Positions 44,297 to 53,525 of a stretch of 64,000 nt of DNA are shown piece by piece. The notes beneath the pieces are model-generated. The model saw only the letters and a list, made by a program, of their open reading frames with translations, did no database searches and was not told the origin of the DNA. The stretch is taken from positions 1,333,086-1,397,085 of the forward strand of contig NZ_SJPM01000001.1 in the NCBI RefSeq assembly GCF_007859915.1. The letters are read 5' to 3'. Positions within the stretch are counted from its first letter, which is position 1. Every line of letters starts with the position of its first letter. This stretch comes from Neorhodopirellula pilleata. GTDB taxonomy: Bacteria; Planctomycetota; Planctomycetia; Pirellulales; Pirellulaceae. A program made the position numbers and the translations under genes.

Positions 44297-45544
44297 TCAA
44301 GTCTGCCCACTCTCAATCGACTGTCTTGATTTGGCCGGTTCCGTTTCGGCTGCCATAGTGGTCCTCTTTCTGACTGCCATCGCCACGCATCCTAATAGAA
44401 GCAAAGGGGTGCCAAAGACAACGACCAAGAACAGCGTTTCGCGTCGATCCCGCCAAGCGTGGTAGGCGTCCGGCACGGAGATCGACGGCAATTTTGGCGA
44501 GGGTCGTTCGGTATAGCCGTCCCAAAAGCTCGGGTCTGTGTCGGGGTGTCGTCCCGCTTCCAGTCGCTGCGACATGAATGCGAGTCGTTCAGCATGCCAA
44601 TCGTCAGCTTCGCTGCGAAGCTGTCGGTAGGTGGGATCAAGAAGGAGTTCGGCCTTCACAAAACCGGGTTGTGGCAGTAACGCCTTCAAGCTTTCTCCTT
44701 GCGGCGAATCAGGGAAGAACGAGCCTCGGCCCGAGTCGACCAACTCAATACAGCGTAGCCAGGCGAGATAGGCGAGCGAATTTCTTCCGCCATCACGGCC
44801 GGGCGAAAAACCCACCGAATCACGTTGCAGGGCGACATTCAATGCGTGAAAGACGTCGATACTCTCCCACGCGTTACCGAGCGAGATCAGACCAACGAGA
44901 CCCCGCACCGCCTGATCGGCCTCCTCCGGATCGGTTCGTTCGCCATAAATGTCCTGAAAACTCCAATCGAGAAAATTGGGAAGCTCCTGCCATGTGTGCG
45001 TTTGCGGCGGATCGACGATCCATCTCATCGCCTGGAGCTGATACTTTTCACGCCCGTAATGCGCGTCGGGGTTGATCTCGAGAGCCTTGGCGATCTCGTC
45101 GCACGCGGACTTGACTTCGTCGATCCGTGCTCGATCGGCTCCTTGAACGATCCAGCGGTGGACGAGAAACGTACCAAGATTCGCGTGATACCGGTAAAGA
45201 TGCTCTCGGACCTCAGGTTGTGACTGGTCGAGCTTATCGAGTTCGCCTCGCTTTTTGTCCATCCAGGAGATCGCGTCGTCATTGCGGCCGAGACGGTCGC
45301 AAGCGACCCCGGCATCGTCGTAAGCGATGAGATCGCCGGGAATACTCTCGAGATGAAGAGTCACTCGGTCCAGTCGCATTCGGTAATACAGTGGCGGATT
45401 CCGCGGAAACCGGCCGGTCACCACAGCAACCACCTCGGGCATTCCGCTGGCCTCCTCGGTGGGAGTATCCCGATCCCAAAGGCAGGCGAAAGCTGCAGTG
45501 GGCAGACCCATGAATAAGGCAATGACAAAAGCGTAATTTTTCAT
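44297..45544 (-). CDS. Exported TPR-like protein of unknown function
   Basis: 415 residues from ATG at 45544. Signal peptide FVIALFMGLPTAAFAC ends at Ala-Cys, possibly a lipoprotein (AFAC). A TPR-like helical region follows (YYRMRLDRVTLHLESIPGDL, then YDDAGVACDRLGRNDDAISWMDKK and EHLYRYHANLGTFLVHRWIVQG, then IAKALEINPDAHYGREKYQLQ). One membrane helix near the C-terminus (ETLFLVVVFGTPLLLLGCVAMAV) leaves a charged tail. Probably inserted in the membrane with the TPR domain outside. It follows the isomerase-like gene (24 bases) on the same strand. Confidence 0.7.
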   Translation of the reverse strand: MKNYAFVIALFMGLPTAAFACLWDRDTPTEEASGMPEVVAVVTGRFPRNPPLYYRMRLDRVTLHLESIPGDLIAYDDAGVACDRLGRNDDAISWMDKKRGELDKLDQSQPEVREHLYRYHANLGTFLVHRWIVQGADRARIDEVKSACDEIAKALEINPDAHYGREKYQLQAMRWIVDPPQTHTWQELPNFLDWSFQDIYGERTDPEEADQAVRGLVGLISLGNAWESIDVFHALNVALQRDSVGFSPGRDGGRNSLAYLAWLRCIELVDSGRGSFFPDSPQGESLKALLPQPGFVKAELLLDPTYRQLRSEADDWHAERLAFMSQRLEAGRHPDTDPSFWDGYTERPSPKLPSISVPDAYHAWRDRRETLFLVVVFGTPLLLLGCVAMAVRKRTTMAAETEPAKSRQSIESGQT

Positions 45545-45567
45545 GGGGTCCCCATTGCTAAAAGCGA

Positions 45568-46497
45568 TCATTCACTCGTCGTTGTCGGTTTGGGCCCGCC
45601 GGTGCCGGGCTGGTGGAGTTCGTTTCGAATCCATCGCAATCCGTCGCGGTTTTCCAACAACGATTCGTAGGCGTCGAGTTCATTGCGGTGGTCGAGGATC
45701 CCGATCGGTCCGTCATATCCGCTGTCGACGACCGTTCGAATCATTTCCAGTTCGTATTCTCCTTTTCCGATGCCGAGAATTTTGGGTTGTTCTTGACGGT
45801 TCATCCCGTTCAGGTTCAAGCACAAAACATAGGACTTCATGAGTTTCCAGTTGGCCGCCCATTCGTCGATCTGAGAATGACCGTGATGAAAATTGTAAAC
45901 GATTCCAACATGAGCCATACCAAGCTCCCTTAAACGCTCACATACCGCGACTAGGTTCGTCGGTTGTCCGCCCCAGCCGCCATGGTTGTAAAGTCCCAAT
46001 TTGCAACCCATCGACCGGGTCCGCTCGGCAAGCGGCAACATCTCGCGAACCGCCGATTCGACTTTCTCGGCCTGCGACGTGCCAGCATTGTCGGGAAGCG
46101 TCTGCCAAATTTGCGGGTGCAGATCATATTTCTCGAACAGCTCAAACGCGGCTTCGTGGACGCTCCAGAATGCAAAGAACTCGATACCGTGTTTTCGATA
46201 TTCCAGAATCTCTTGTTCGAACGTAGGCACATGTTGCGCGCGCCAGTCGTAGGCACACCGATCAATGCCCAAGGACACGAGCATCTCTGCTCGAGCGGCA
46301 GGATCACGTTGTTTGGCATCGAACGGGACGATGCACCATGCCACCAAGTTCTCCCGGCGAAGGACATCGGGATCGCCCTCGGCCGCGGTGGCCAAGGCTG
46401 GAAACCAAGCTAGACCGAACGAAGAGATCGCCAAAAAACAAGAAGCGATCACGGAAGAAGTCGCGATCCGAATCGATGGGGTGGGTGTATTTTTCAT
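45568..46497 (-). CDS. Exported sugar phosphate isomerase/epimerase-like TIM barrel
   Basis: 309 residues from ATG at 46497 (MKNTPTPSIR); the longer frame upstream is rejected. The signal peptide SVIASCFLAISSFGLAWFPALATAA is followed by a xylose-isomerase-like TIM barrel: LVSLGIDRCAYDW, LEYRKHGIEFFAFWS, KLGLYNHGGWGGQP, VGIVYNFHHGH, and YDGPIGILDHRNE. Glu and His in GIVYNFHHGHSQIDEW fit the family's metal-binding positions. Exported forms are common in planctomycetes, often beside oxidoreductases. Substrate unknown. Divergent from the next gene. Confidence 0.85.
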   Translation of the reverse strand: MKNTPTPSIRIATSSVIASCFLAISSFGLAWFPALATAAEGDPDVLRRENLVAWCIVPFDAKQRDPAARAEMLVSLGIDRCAYDWRAQHVPTFEQEILEYRKHGIEFFAFWSVHEAAFELFEKYDLHPQIWQTLPDNAGTSQAEKVESAVREMLPLAERTRSMGCKLGLYNHGGWGGQPTNLVAVCERLRELGMAHVGIVYNFHHGHSQIDEWAANWKLMKSYVLCLNLNGMNRQEQPKILGIGKGEYELEMIRTVVDSGYDGPIGILDHRNELDAYESLLENRDGLRWIRNELHQPGTGGPKPTTTSE

Positions 46498-46593
46498 TCT
46501 GGTATGATAACCGTTCACGTCCGCGTGCGCTGCGAAAGCACCGCGTCGTGATGCTTCGAGTTCCGATCTGCGATTTTCCTTGCGGAGATGTAT

Positions 46594-47478
46594 ATGACAA
46601 GACTGATCTTGCTGCTTTGCTTGATCGTTGCCAGTTCGAGTCGTTTGGTATCCGCCGACGAGCCGACTGAAACAATGAAGGTCATCACTCACAACGTTTG
46701 GTACGGCTTCACCCAACGTGGCGAGCCGCGTCGCTCACAGTGGTTGAATTGGATGGCCGAACAGGCCCCGGATGTGGTCGCTCTTCAGGAGCTTAACGGC
46801 TACACGCCCGATCGTCTCGCTGCCGATGCCAGACAATGGGGGCACTTGCATTCGGTGCTACTCAAAGAAGAAGGGTTTCCGACCGGCATCACTTCGCGCT
46901 TCCCGATCAGCGACGTCCGACGGATTCGCGAGGGAATGCATCACGGTCTGCTGCGTTGCCGGATTCGAGGAATTTGGTTTTACGTGATTCATTTTCACCC
47001 ATCCAACTTCGCAAGTCGCATTGAAGAAGCTGGACATTTGCAAGCCGATGTTGCGACGCTGCCGGAATTGAATCCGAAAGTGATCCTGGCTGGTGACTTC
47101 AATGGATTCTCGCCAGCGGACCGGTCACATTACGATACCGATCTCGAGCTTGAACCGTTCTTCGAGATGCTCGACCGTCACAATCCGGGGGCACGGAACC
47201 TGAACGAAGGCAAATTAGATTACGGCGGTTTAGAAGCCATCCTGTCGCAAGGATATGTTGATCTGGTCGACCGTTTTCGCGGTCGAAGTCAACCGTTTGT
47301 GGGCACATTTCCAACGTCATTGGTCGGCGATCAAAACCATGGGACCGATCGACGACTCGACTATCTCTTCGTCAGTCCGAACCTACTGCCCCAGGTTGAA
47401 TCGGCATGGATATTGAAGGACGAGATAACACGGCGACTATCTGATCACCTGCCCGTCACCGCGACGCTGCGTCTGTGA
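46594..47478 (+). CDS. Secreted endonuclease/exonuclease/phosphatase (EEP) family protein
   Basis: 294 residues from ATG at 46594: GGAG ends six bases before it, whereas it abuts the ATG at 46588. Signal peptide LILLLCLIVASSSRLVSA. EEP motifs appear in order: THNVWYG (Asn), VVALQELNG (Glu), GIMTSRFPI-type strand, FYVIHFHPSN, AGDFNGFS (Asp-Asn), and SDHLPVTATLRL (Asp-His) at the C-terminus. The enzymes cleave phosphodiesters of nucleic acids, lipids or inositol phosphates; the export suggests a phosphate-scavenging role. Confidence 0.9.
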   Translation: MTRLILLLCLIVASSSRLVSADEPTETMKVITHNVWYGFTQRGEPRRSQWLNWMAEQAPDVVALQELNGYTPDRLAADARQWGHLHSVLLKEEGFPTGITSRFPISDVRRIREGMHHGLLRCRIRGIWFYVIHFHPSNFASRIEEAGHLQADVATLPELNPKVILAGDFNGFSPADRSHYDTDLELEPFFEMLDRHNPGARNLNEGKLDYGGLEAILSQGYVDLVDRFRGRSQPFVGTFPTSLVGDQNHGTDRRLDYLFVSPNLLPQVESAWILKDEITRRLSDHLPVTATLRL

Positions 47479-47517
47479 ACAATATCGTAGCGACTCGTTT
47501 GCGGTTGCTTGCGACTT

Positions 47518-49008
47518 TCAAGTCAACGACCAATCGCGTCGTTTACGACTGCTGGGGATGCCCATTTTCTTGCGGTACTTGGTTACCGTTCGGCGGGCGA
47601 CCGTCATGCCGGCGCCGCGTAGTTCGTCGACTAAGGCTTCGTCGCTGTAGGGTTTGCTTTTGTCTTCCTTGTCAATCAAATCTTGCAGCTTCAATCGAAT
47701 CGTATCCCATGCGACGTCTTCGCCATCGTCGGTTTGAGTGCCACCGACGAAGAACCGACGCAGTGGCAAAATCCCACGCGGCGTTTGAATCCATTTATCG
47801 TCAACGGCGCGACTGACCGTCGTGACGTGGACCCCGACCTTATCGGCGATCTGTTGCATCTTGAGCGGTTCGATCGCTTCGGGGCCTTCGTCGAGGAAAC
47901 GCTTTTGATGTTCGACGATCGCTTCGGCTACTTTTGTCAGCGTGCTGCGACGTTGTTCGATCGAATCGATCAGCCACTGGGCACCGCTGATTTTCTGTTT
48001 GATGAATTCGCGTTCTTCGGCCGAACAATCGCTCGCTTGCAAACGTTTGCGGTAGTACTCGCTGATGAACAAGTTCGGAACGCGATCATCGTCCAAACGA
48101 ACGCGATACTCTCCGTCCTCGTCGACTTCGAGAATAATATCTGGGGTCACGTTGGGGACGTAGGTTTCCATGAACGCCGCCCCCGGCTTCGGGTTGAGCA
48201 GGTGCAGATCCTCACGCAGTTCTTGAATTTCTTCGATCGTGAAGTTGGTCTTTTTTGAGATTTGCGGCAAACGATTTTCGGCGAGGTCGTTCAAGTGATG
48301 CTTGATCAACGTTTGCAATTTTTCGAAGTGCGGCAACGACGGATCGAGTTGCAAGATCAAACATTCGCTTAAGTCGCGGGCGGCGATGCCGGTCGGTTCG
48401 AGCGATTGAACGATTCTTAAAGCCTCTTCGGCTTGGGCTAAGTCTTCCTTGGAGTGACCGGGCGGTAACATGTCCGCGATAGGAGTCCGCAAGTATCCGC
48501 CGTCGGACGCGTTGAGCGTGCTGATGATCCGCTCGGCGATTTGCTCGACGTCATCGTCGATATCCAGTTCGGCTAACTGGTGCAACAAAAAGTCATTGAG
48601 TGATTCTGGTCGCGACTGCGCATTGGCCATCATGTCGTGACGACGGTCAGCTTCTTCGGACATGCGGTTGGCGCTGCGACGGAACGAGTCGTCGAACGTG
48701 CTAGGCAGTTCGGAGTCCATGTTCAGCAAACGCTCGAAGTCATCTTTGTTGTCGTGGTCGTTGTCGACCACCAACTCCTTTTCGTCCTCGCTCCGAATGT
48801 CCTTGCTCGGGGAATCGTCGTCGCCATCGTCGGGTGATAACGGATCTCCACTGAGTTGTTCGAGCAACGGATTCTCGTTCATCTCTTGCTCGATTCGTTC
48901 CTGCAAGGCGAGCGCATGCATCTGCAGGATTTCCATCGACTGAATCATCCGTGGCGCCAGTTTCTGAACCTGGCTTTGTCGGGCGTGCAGCCCCACTGAC
49001 ATCCGCAT
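47518..49008 (-). CDS. rpoN: RNA polymerase sigma-54 factor
   Basis: 496 residues from ATG at 49008; MSVGLHARQSQVQ begins at the next Met (49002). Sigma-54 directs polymerase to -24/-12 promoters and needs enhancer-binding ATPases. Region I is Gln/Leu-rich (KLAPRMIQSMEILQMHALALQERIEQEMNENPLLEQ); an acidic region II follows (SPDDGDDDSPSKD); the core-binding and DNA-binding domains contain FIKQKISGAQWLIDSIEQRRSTL and VGVHVTTVSRAVDDKW; the RpoN box ARRTVTKYRKK is at 471-481. Complete length. No enhancer-binding gene is next to it. Convergent with the EEP gene across 39 bases. Confidence 0.96.
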   Translation of the reverse strand: MRMSVGLHARQSQVQKLAPRMIQSMEILQMHALALQERIEQEMNENPLLEQLSGDPLSPDDGDDDSPSKDIRSEDEKELVVDNDHDNKDDFERLLNMDSELPSTFDDSFRRSANRMSEEADRRHDMMANAQSRPESLNDFLLHQLAELDIDDDVEQIAERIISTLNASDGGYLRTPIADMLPPGHSKEDLAQAEEALRIVQSLEPTGIAARDLSECLILQLDPSLPHFEKLQTLIKHHLNDLAENRLPQISKKTNFTIEEIQELREDLHLLNPKPGAAFMETYVPNVTPDIILEVDEDGEYRVRLDDDRVPNLFISEYYRKRLQASDCSAEEREFIKQKISGAQWLIDSIEQRRSTLTKVAEAIVEHQKRFLDEGPEAIEPLKMQQIADKVGVHVTTVSRAVDDKWIQTPRGILPLRRFFVGGTQTDDGEDVAWDTIRLKLQDLIDKEDKSKPYSDEALVDELRGAGMTVARRTVTKYRKKMGIPSSRKRRDWSLT

Positions 49009-49098
49009 GGGAGTATTTCTTATTTCGAAAAGACTAGTTGAGACGCGTCGAATTGAAGTATACAGCGAATTCAATGCCAACCGCAGAAGTTTTCTCGG

Positions 49099-49698
49099 TT
49101 ATAGCTTTTGACGCCCGGTTAACGCATCGGCAATTATCTCACGATTGGCATATTCCAACACGCTTCCGGCGGTAATCCCGCGGGCCAAACGGGTGATCTG
49201 GATCGGGAATTCGCTGAGCTGGTTGGACAAGTACAGCGACGTGCCATCTCCCTCGACGGTCGGGTTAGTCGCCATGATGATCTCCACAAAGTTTCCTTCG
49301 CGGACTCGATCGACCAAGGCATCGATGGTCAGCTGGTCGGGCGTGATCCCGTCTAACGGCGCGATCCGCCCCAACAGGACATGATAAAGCCCTTGATAGG
49401 CACCCGACGCCTCGAGGCTGAGCAGATCTCGGGGTTGCTCGACGACGCACAACCGCGTCGCATCGCGTTTGGGGTCCGAACAGATTTGACAAAGTTCATG
49501 TTCAGAGAGGTTGTAGCACGCGGCGCAGTACCGCACGTCGGTGCGCACGCGACGGATCGCATCGGCCAGCGCCAGTGCGTCTTCTTCACGTACTCGCAAT
49601 AAGTGAAACGCCAATCGCTCGGCGCTTTTGCGACCGATTCCCGGTAGTTGGCTGAGCCGATCGACGAGTTGCGAAACCGCTCCGGCGTGTTTGCTCAT
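49099..49698 (-). CDS. recR: Recombination protein RecR
   Basis: 199 residues from ATG at 49698 (MSKHAGAVSQLVDRL); the frame further upstream overlaps ybaB and is not used. RecR loads RecA at gaps with RecF/RecO. HhH start QLPGIGRKSAERLAFHLL, zinc cysteines in CAACYNLSEHELCQIC, and Toprim strands LCVVEQPRDLLSLEASGAYQGLYHVLLG with GDGTSLYL. Overlaps ybaB by four bases. Confidence 0.96.
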   Translation of the reverse strand: MSKHAGAVSQLVDRLSQLPGIGRKSAERLAFHLLRVREEDALALADAIRRVRTDVRYCAACYNLSEHELCQICSDPKRDATRLCVVEQPRDLLSLEASGAYQGLYHVLLGRIAPLDGITPDQLTIDALVDRVREGNFVEIIMATNPTVEGDGTSLYLSNQLSEFPIQITRLARGITAGSVLEYANREIIADALTGRQKL

Positions 49699-50081
49699 CC
49701 GTTGCCGCCGGTCAGACTCGACAGCAAACCGTCCATGCCGGGCAGGTTGAGATCCAGCTCCTTGGCCAAATCGCTGACGGCGGTGGCATACATTTGTTTG
49801 GCTTCGGCTCCGGCGGAATTCGTCGCGTCTTGAATCGCTCGACCAAGCGTTTCCGGCGGGACGGAACTGCCGCCTTCGCCACCGAGGACCTTGGGATCGA
49901 CGTCGACCGATTGGACTTCGCCGACCCCGTTCATGGTAACGGTCACGTGCCCGCATGACGAACTTGCGGTCACGCGTTCGGATTTCATCCGTGCGTTGAG
50001 GGCCTGCATCTTATCAGGCAAATCTTGCAATTTGCCGAAAATCGAAGCGATGTTCCCGAGGTTACCTAGCCCTTTGAACAT
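49695..50081 (-). CDS. ybaB: YbaB/EbfC nucleoid-associated protein
   Basis: 128 residues from ATG at 50081 (MFKGLGNLGNIASIFG). DNA-binding tweezer-like dimer: N-terminal helix KLQDLPDKMQALNARM, strand VTVTMNGVGEVQSVDVDP with the turn that forms the dimer, and the last helix GRAIQDATNSAGAEAKQ. The C-terminus has MDGLLSSLTGGNG. The ybaB-recR order with overlap is widespread; dnaX, often the first gene, is absent. Confidence 0.93.
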   Translation of the reverse strand: MFKGLGNLGNIASIFGKLQDLPDKMQALNARMKSERVTASSSCGHVTVTMNGVGEVQSVDVDPKVLGGEGGSSVPPETLGRAIQDATNSAGAEAKQMYATAVSDLAKELDLNLPGMDGLLSSLTGGNG

Positions 50082-50314
50082 AAAATTCTTTCTAGTGTGA
50101 GTGTGAACGAGACACGAGATGGGATGATGATGAAGTCGACACCAGCGATCGCCGACGAAGCTCCACGGTTGGGTTTGCCGACTCGATCTTAAAGAGAAGG
50201 CGATCAACGAGCGATCCCCGATTGTCGCATGCGATCCCTGTTTGCCAGAAAAAGCGTGCGGCGGTACACTCCCGCATTGCCAGCAACCGCCGCATTACAT
50301 GAAAGAACGGCTCG

Positions 50315-50824
50315 ATGAGTTACGGCTCCGACGTGGAAACCCCTTATGAAACGATGAGGGGCCGAGAATTCCCCGCAATCCGACAGTTCACCATTTTTCT
50401 TGAGAACCGCGTCGGCCAATTGCTCGAAGTCGTTCGGCGATTCGAGGGCACCGGCATCCGGATTGTCGCTCTTTCGATCAACGACGCAGCCGAGTGCGCT
50501 TTCGTTCGATTTTTAATCAGTGACCCCGATCGAGGTCGCGAAATTTTGGAACGTTCGGGGCTCGCGATCATCGAAACCGACCTGATCGGGGTCGAGCTAC
50601 CCGAGGGTCCCCAACCGTTGCTGCGGGTTTGTACGGCGCTCTTGCAAGCCGAACTGAATATCATCCAAGCCTACCCGTTGATCGTTCGTCCGCACGGCAA
50701 GCCTGCGGTGGCGATCATGGTCGAAGGCATCGACTTGGCGATGAAGACGCTTCATGAAAAAGGGTTTCGCATCATTACCGAAGCGGATTTGGACGGCGAT
50801 GACGTTACAGGCGATGGTGTTTGA
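50315..50824 (+). CDS. Tandem ACT-domain protein
   Basis: 169 residues. Residues 22-95 (FTIFLENRVGQLLEVVRRFEGTGIRIVALSINDA to VRFLISDPD) form an ACT domain with the small-molecule-binding turn L-x-N-R-V-G; a second ACT copy runs from 100 to 160 (PLLRVCTALLQAELNIIQAYPLI to GIDLAMKTLHEKGF). Such stand-alone proteins sense amino acids or similar ligands. No catalytic domain is attached. Upstream region has a short leader only. Partner unknown. Confidence 0.82.
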   Translation: MSYGSDVETPYETMRGREFPAIRQFTIFLENRVGQLLEVVRRFEGTGIRIVALSINDAAECAFVRFLISDPDRGREILERSGLAIIETDLIGVELPEGPQPLLRVCTALLQAELNIIQAYPLIVRPHGKPAVAIMVEGIDLAMKTLHEKGFRIITEADLDGDDVTGDGV

Positions 50825-50857
50825 ACGGTCAAACGCATACAAACCCGACGCGCAACG

Positions 50858-51227
50858 GCGTGTTGATTGAGTGAGCCGACGGCGCTAGCCGCGGGCTTTA
50901 CGGCAATCAAGCCACCATTCGGAACCCGTGGCTAGCGGGTTGTTGATTTAGTTTGCATCGTAACCCGAAGCGTGAGCGAGGGATACATACAAAGGATTTA
51001 ATAGCGTTCAATCCCTCGCTGACGCTTCGGGTTACGATTAAAACAACACGCCGCTAGCGGGCTGTTGATTTAGTCCTCATCGAAACCCGAAGCGTGAGCG
51101 AGGGATACATACAAAGGACTTAATGGTGATGAATCCCTCGCTGACGCTTCGGGTTACGATTAAAACAACACGCCGCTAGCGCCATCGGCTCACAAAAACT
51201 GACGAACGCACTAAATCAACACGCCGG
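50858..51227. repeat. Family A composite (two tandem copies within an outer palindrome), cluster 4
   Basis: Outer palindrome: GGCGTGTTGATTGAGTGAGC (50858) to ACTAAATCAACACGCC (51224). Two inner family A copies (50937-51051 and 51058-51173) lie in tandem, each followed by CGCTAGC; the same GCTAGC stands before the first copy. The flanking sequence GCTAGC is repeated three times. No gene in 50825-51319. Confidence 0.92.
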
Positions 51228-51319
51228 TAAGCGTCGGGCTTGTATTCGTCGCGTTCAAAAACAAAACGAACGCGGCGATAACTGATGTAATGCCTCCTTT
51301 TCTCGTAGCAAATCGTTGA

Positions 51320-52357
51320 ATGTCTGAACCTATCCCCTACGATTCATTCTTGTTGGTTTCTTTCGGCGGTCCCGAAGGGCAAGATCAAGTCATGCCGTTC
51401 TTGGAAAACGTCTTGCGAGGCAAGAACGTGCCTCGCGAGCGGATGCTGGAAGTCGCCGAGCATTACAAGCATTACGGCGGCGTCAGCCCGATCAACGAAC
51501 ACAACCGCCAACTGATGGCGGCGATTCAAAACGAGTTCGCCGCCCACGATGTCAAGCTTCCGGTGTATTGGGGCAATCGTAACTGGGATCCGTATTTTGC
51601 CGACACTCTCGAGCAAATGAAGGCGGACGGTTGTCGGCGGGCATTGGCGTTCTTCACCAGCATGTTCAGTTGCTACAGCGGATGCCGCCAATATCGCGAG
51701 AATATCATCGAGGCTCGCGAGAAAGTCGGCGACGGGGCGCCCCTGGTCGAGAAAGTCCGAATGGGATTCAACCACCCCGGATTCATCGCCGCGATGGCCG
51801 AAAGTGTCACCGAAGCGGCCGCCAACATCCAAAAGACTCCGGGCGACGTGAAATTGCTGTTCACCGCTCACAGCATCCCGATGGGGATGGCGGACAATTG
51901 CGATTATGAAAAACAGCTCAAAGAATCGTGCCGTTTGGTCGCCGAGGCGGCCGGTTCGAATGATTACGAGTTGGTTTACCAAAGTCGCAGTGGCCCGCCG
52001 AGCCAACCTTGGCTGGAACCCGACGTTTTGGACTGGATCGCTGCGGCCGACAACGCGTCAAAGTTATCCGCGCTGGTGATTTTGCCGATCGGTTTCGTCA
52101 GCGACCACATGGAAGTCATGTTCGATTTGGATGAAGAGGCGGCGGACCTTTGCCGAGCACGGGGCATCGCGATGGCCCGAGGCAAAACGGCGGGCACGCA
52201 TCCAAAATTTGTCGCCATGATCCGCGAACTGGTCCAGGAACGCTTGGGTATCCAAGCCGACAAAGCGGCACTCGGGGACCTAGGGCCGTGGCACGACGTT
52301 TGTCCGCAAGATTGTTGCCTGTATACCCCGCGTCGCCCTCCGGTCGCGGCGAATTAG
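51320..52357 (+). CDS. hemH: Ferrochelatase
   Basis: 345 residues. Inserts iron into porphyrin. SFGGPEGQDQVMPFLENVL at the start, LPVYWGNRNWDPYFADTL, AFFTSMFSCYSGCRQY, LFTAHSIPM (catalytic His) and YQSRSGPPSQPWLEPDVLDW are the family landmarks. CQDCCLY-type cysteines near the C-terminus (VCPQDCCLYTPRR) might bind a cluster; some ferrochelatases have a [2Fe-2S]. Which tetrapyrrole is used (protoporphyrin or coproporphyrin) cannot be told. No other heme gene nearby. Confidence 0.93.
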   Translation: MSEPIPYDSFLLVSFGGPEGQDQVMPFLENVLRGKNVPRERMLEVAEHYKHYGGVSPINEHNRQLMAAIQNEFAAHDVKLPVYWGNRNWDPYFADTLEQMKADGCRRALAFFTSMFSCYSGCRQYRENIIEAREKVGDGAPLVEKVRMGFNHPGFIAAMAESVTEAAANIQKTPGDVKLLFTAHSIPMGMADNCDYEKQLKESCRLVAEAAGSNDYELVYQSRSGPPSQPWLEPDVLDWIAAADNASKLSALVILPIGFVSDHMEVMFDLDEEAADLCRARGIAMARGKTAGTHPKFVAMIRELVQERLGIQADKAALGDLGPWHDVCPQDCCLYTPRRPPVAAN

Positions 52358-52372
52358 CATCGTGTGGACGAT

Positions 52373-52432
52373 AAGTGGTGGCGACTTTCAGTCGCCAGGT
52401 CATGTAACGGCGACTAAAAGTCGCCGCCACTT
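52373..52432. repeat. Family B palindrome, intergenic copy
   Basis: Arms 52375-52396 and 52409-52430 pair with three differences, and AAGTGG/CCACTT extend the ends. Same unit as that within the hydrolase gene at 7350, about 80 percent alike in the arms by eye. It follows hemH by about 15 bases. Confidence 0.9.
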
Positions 52433-52543
52433 GCGCAATGCCACACTTGCGAACACGTTTGTCCGGTTGGGCGGAAGTCATCGAATCGCTAAACTGCCCG
52501 CTGCGATCTCCCGCTTCCTCACCTTCAGTTCGTTGATTGAGTC

Positions 52544-52855
52544 ATGCCGCGTCTTGCCCACCAAGTTTTTTTTACCCTGAAGAACCGCGATGACGCCGCC
52601 GTCGACGAGCTGGTCGCGGCCTGTCATGAGTTCCTCAATGGCCACGATGGGTTGATCGATTTCGCGGTGGGACGCCGCGAACCGCGATACCAACGACCGG
52701 TCAACGCCGACTACGACGTTGCCTTGCACACGGTATTTCAGGACCAAGCCTCGCACGACGCCTACCAAACGGCTCCTCGGCACTTGACGTTCATCGAACA
52801 ACAGAAAGAAAACTGGGCGAGCGTCCAGGTCTTCGATAGCAATCTGACGGATTGA
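52544..52855 (+). CDS. Dabb (stress-responsive A/B barrel) domain protein
   Basis: 103 residues. Ferredoxin-like fold of the Dabb family: start [40 protein letters not shown], the [19 protein letters not shown] segment and [12 protein letters not shown] with the conserved His. Dimeric, related to plant stress proteins and EthD; role unknown. Followed by a 2-Cys peroxiredoxin after 68 bases, consistent with stress. Confidence 0.85.
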   Translation: MPRLAHQVFFTLKNRDDAAVDELVAACHEFLNGHDGLIDFAVGRREPRYQRPVNADYDVALHTVFQDQASHDAYQTAPRHLTFIEQQKENWASVQVFDSNLTD

Positions 52856-52923
52856 TTCAACCGGACGTCCGTTCGCAAACCGTTCATTTCCACCCAACCA
52901 ACCTAACCAACTCAGAGGCTTCC

Positions 52924-53523
52924 ATGAGCGTTCTCGTTACCCAACCGGCTCCCAATTTCACCGCCACCGCCGTCATGCCCGACGGCACTTTCAAAAACGA
53001 CTTTTCGCTAGCCGATTACAAAGGACAATACGTCCTGCTGTTTTTCTGGCCGTTGGATTTTACGTTCGTTTGTCCGACCGAAATCATCGCGTTTAGCGAC
53101 CGGGCAAAGGACTTTTCGGATCTCGGCGTGCAGATCATCGGTGTTTCAGTGGACAGCCATTTCACGCACTTGGCATGGACCAACACGCCTCGCAATCAAG
53201 GCGGCATCGGCAAGACCGAATACCCGTTGGTCGCCGACATGAACAAGCAAATCTCCCGCGACTACGACGTGCTGCTCGATGGCGGCGTGGCTCTTCGAGG
53301 CTTGTTCTTGATCGACAAAGAGGGCACTGTTCGTCATCAGGTCGTCAATGACTTGCCGCTCGGACGCAGCGTTGACGAAGCCTTGCGGATGGTTCAGGCG
53401 TTACAATACTTTGAAAAGAACGGCGAAGTCTGTCCGGCCAACTGGCAGGAAGGCTCGCGAACGATCAAGGCCGACGTCGAAGGCAGCAAAGAGTTCTTCG
53501 GCGCCGAATACTCAGGCAGCTAA
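52924..53523 (+). CDS. 2-Cys peroxiredoxin (AhpC/TSA family)
   Basis: 199 residues from ATG at 52924 ([14 protein letters not shown]), with AGAGG about nine bases upstream. The peroxidatic Cys50 sits in [14 protein letters not shown] and the resolving Cys170 in [26 protein letters not shown] is typical for the typical-2-Cys group. Reduces peroxides; a reductant would be thioredoxin or AhpF, neither in the window. Followed two bases later by an unknown gene, so likely co-transcribed. Confidence 0.95.
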   Translation: MSVLVTQPAPNFTATAVMPDGTFKNDFSLADYKGQYVLLFFWPLDFTFVCPTEIIAFSDRAKDFSDLGVQIIGVSVDSHFTHLAWTNTPRNQGGIGKTEYPLVADMNKQISRDYDVLLDGGVALRGLFLIDKEGTVRHQVVNDLPLGRSVDEALRMVQALQYFEKNGEVCPANWQEGSRTIKADVEGSKEFFGAEYSGS

Positions 53524-53525
53524 AC

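Noticed and set aside
49699..49956. N-terminal extension of RecR
   Set aside because: Arg/Ser-rich shadow of ybaB in another frame; RecR proteins start at MSKHAGA-like sequence.
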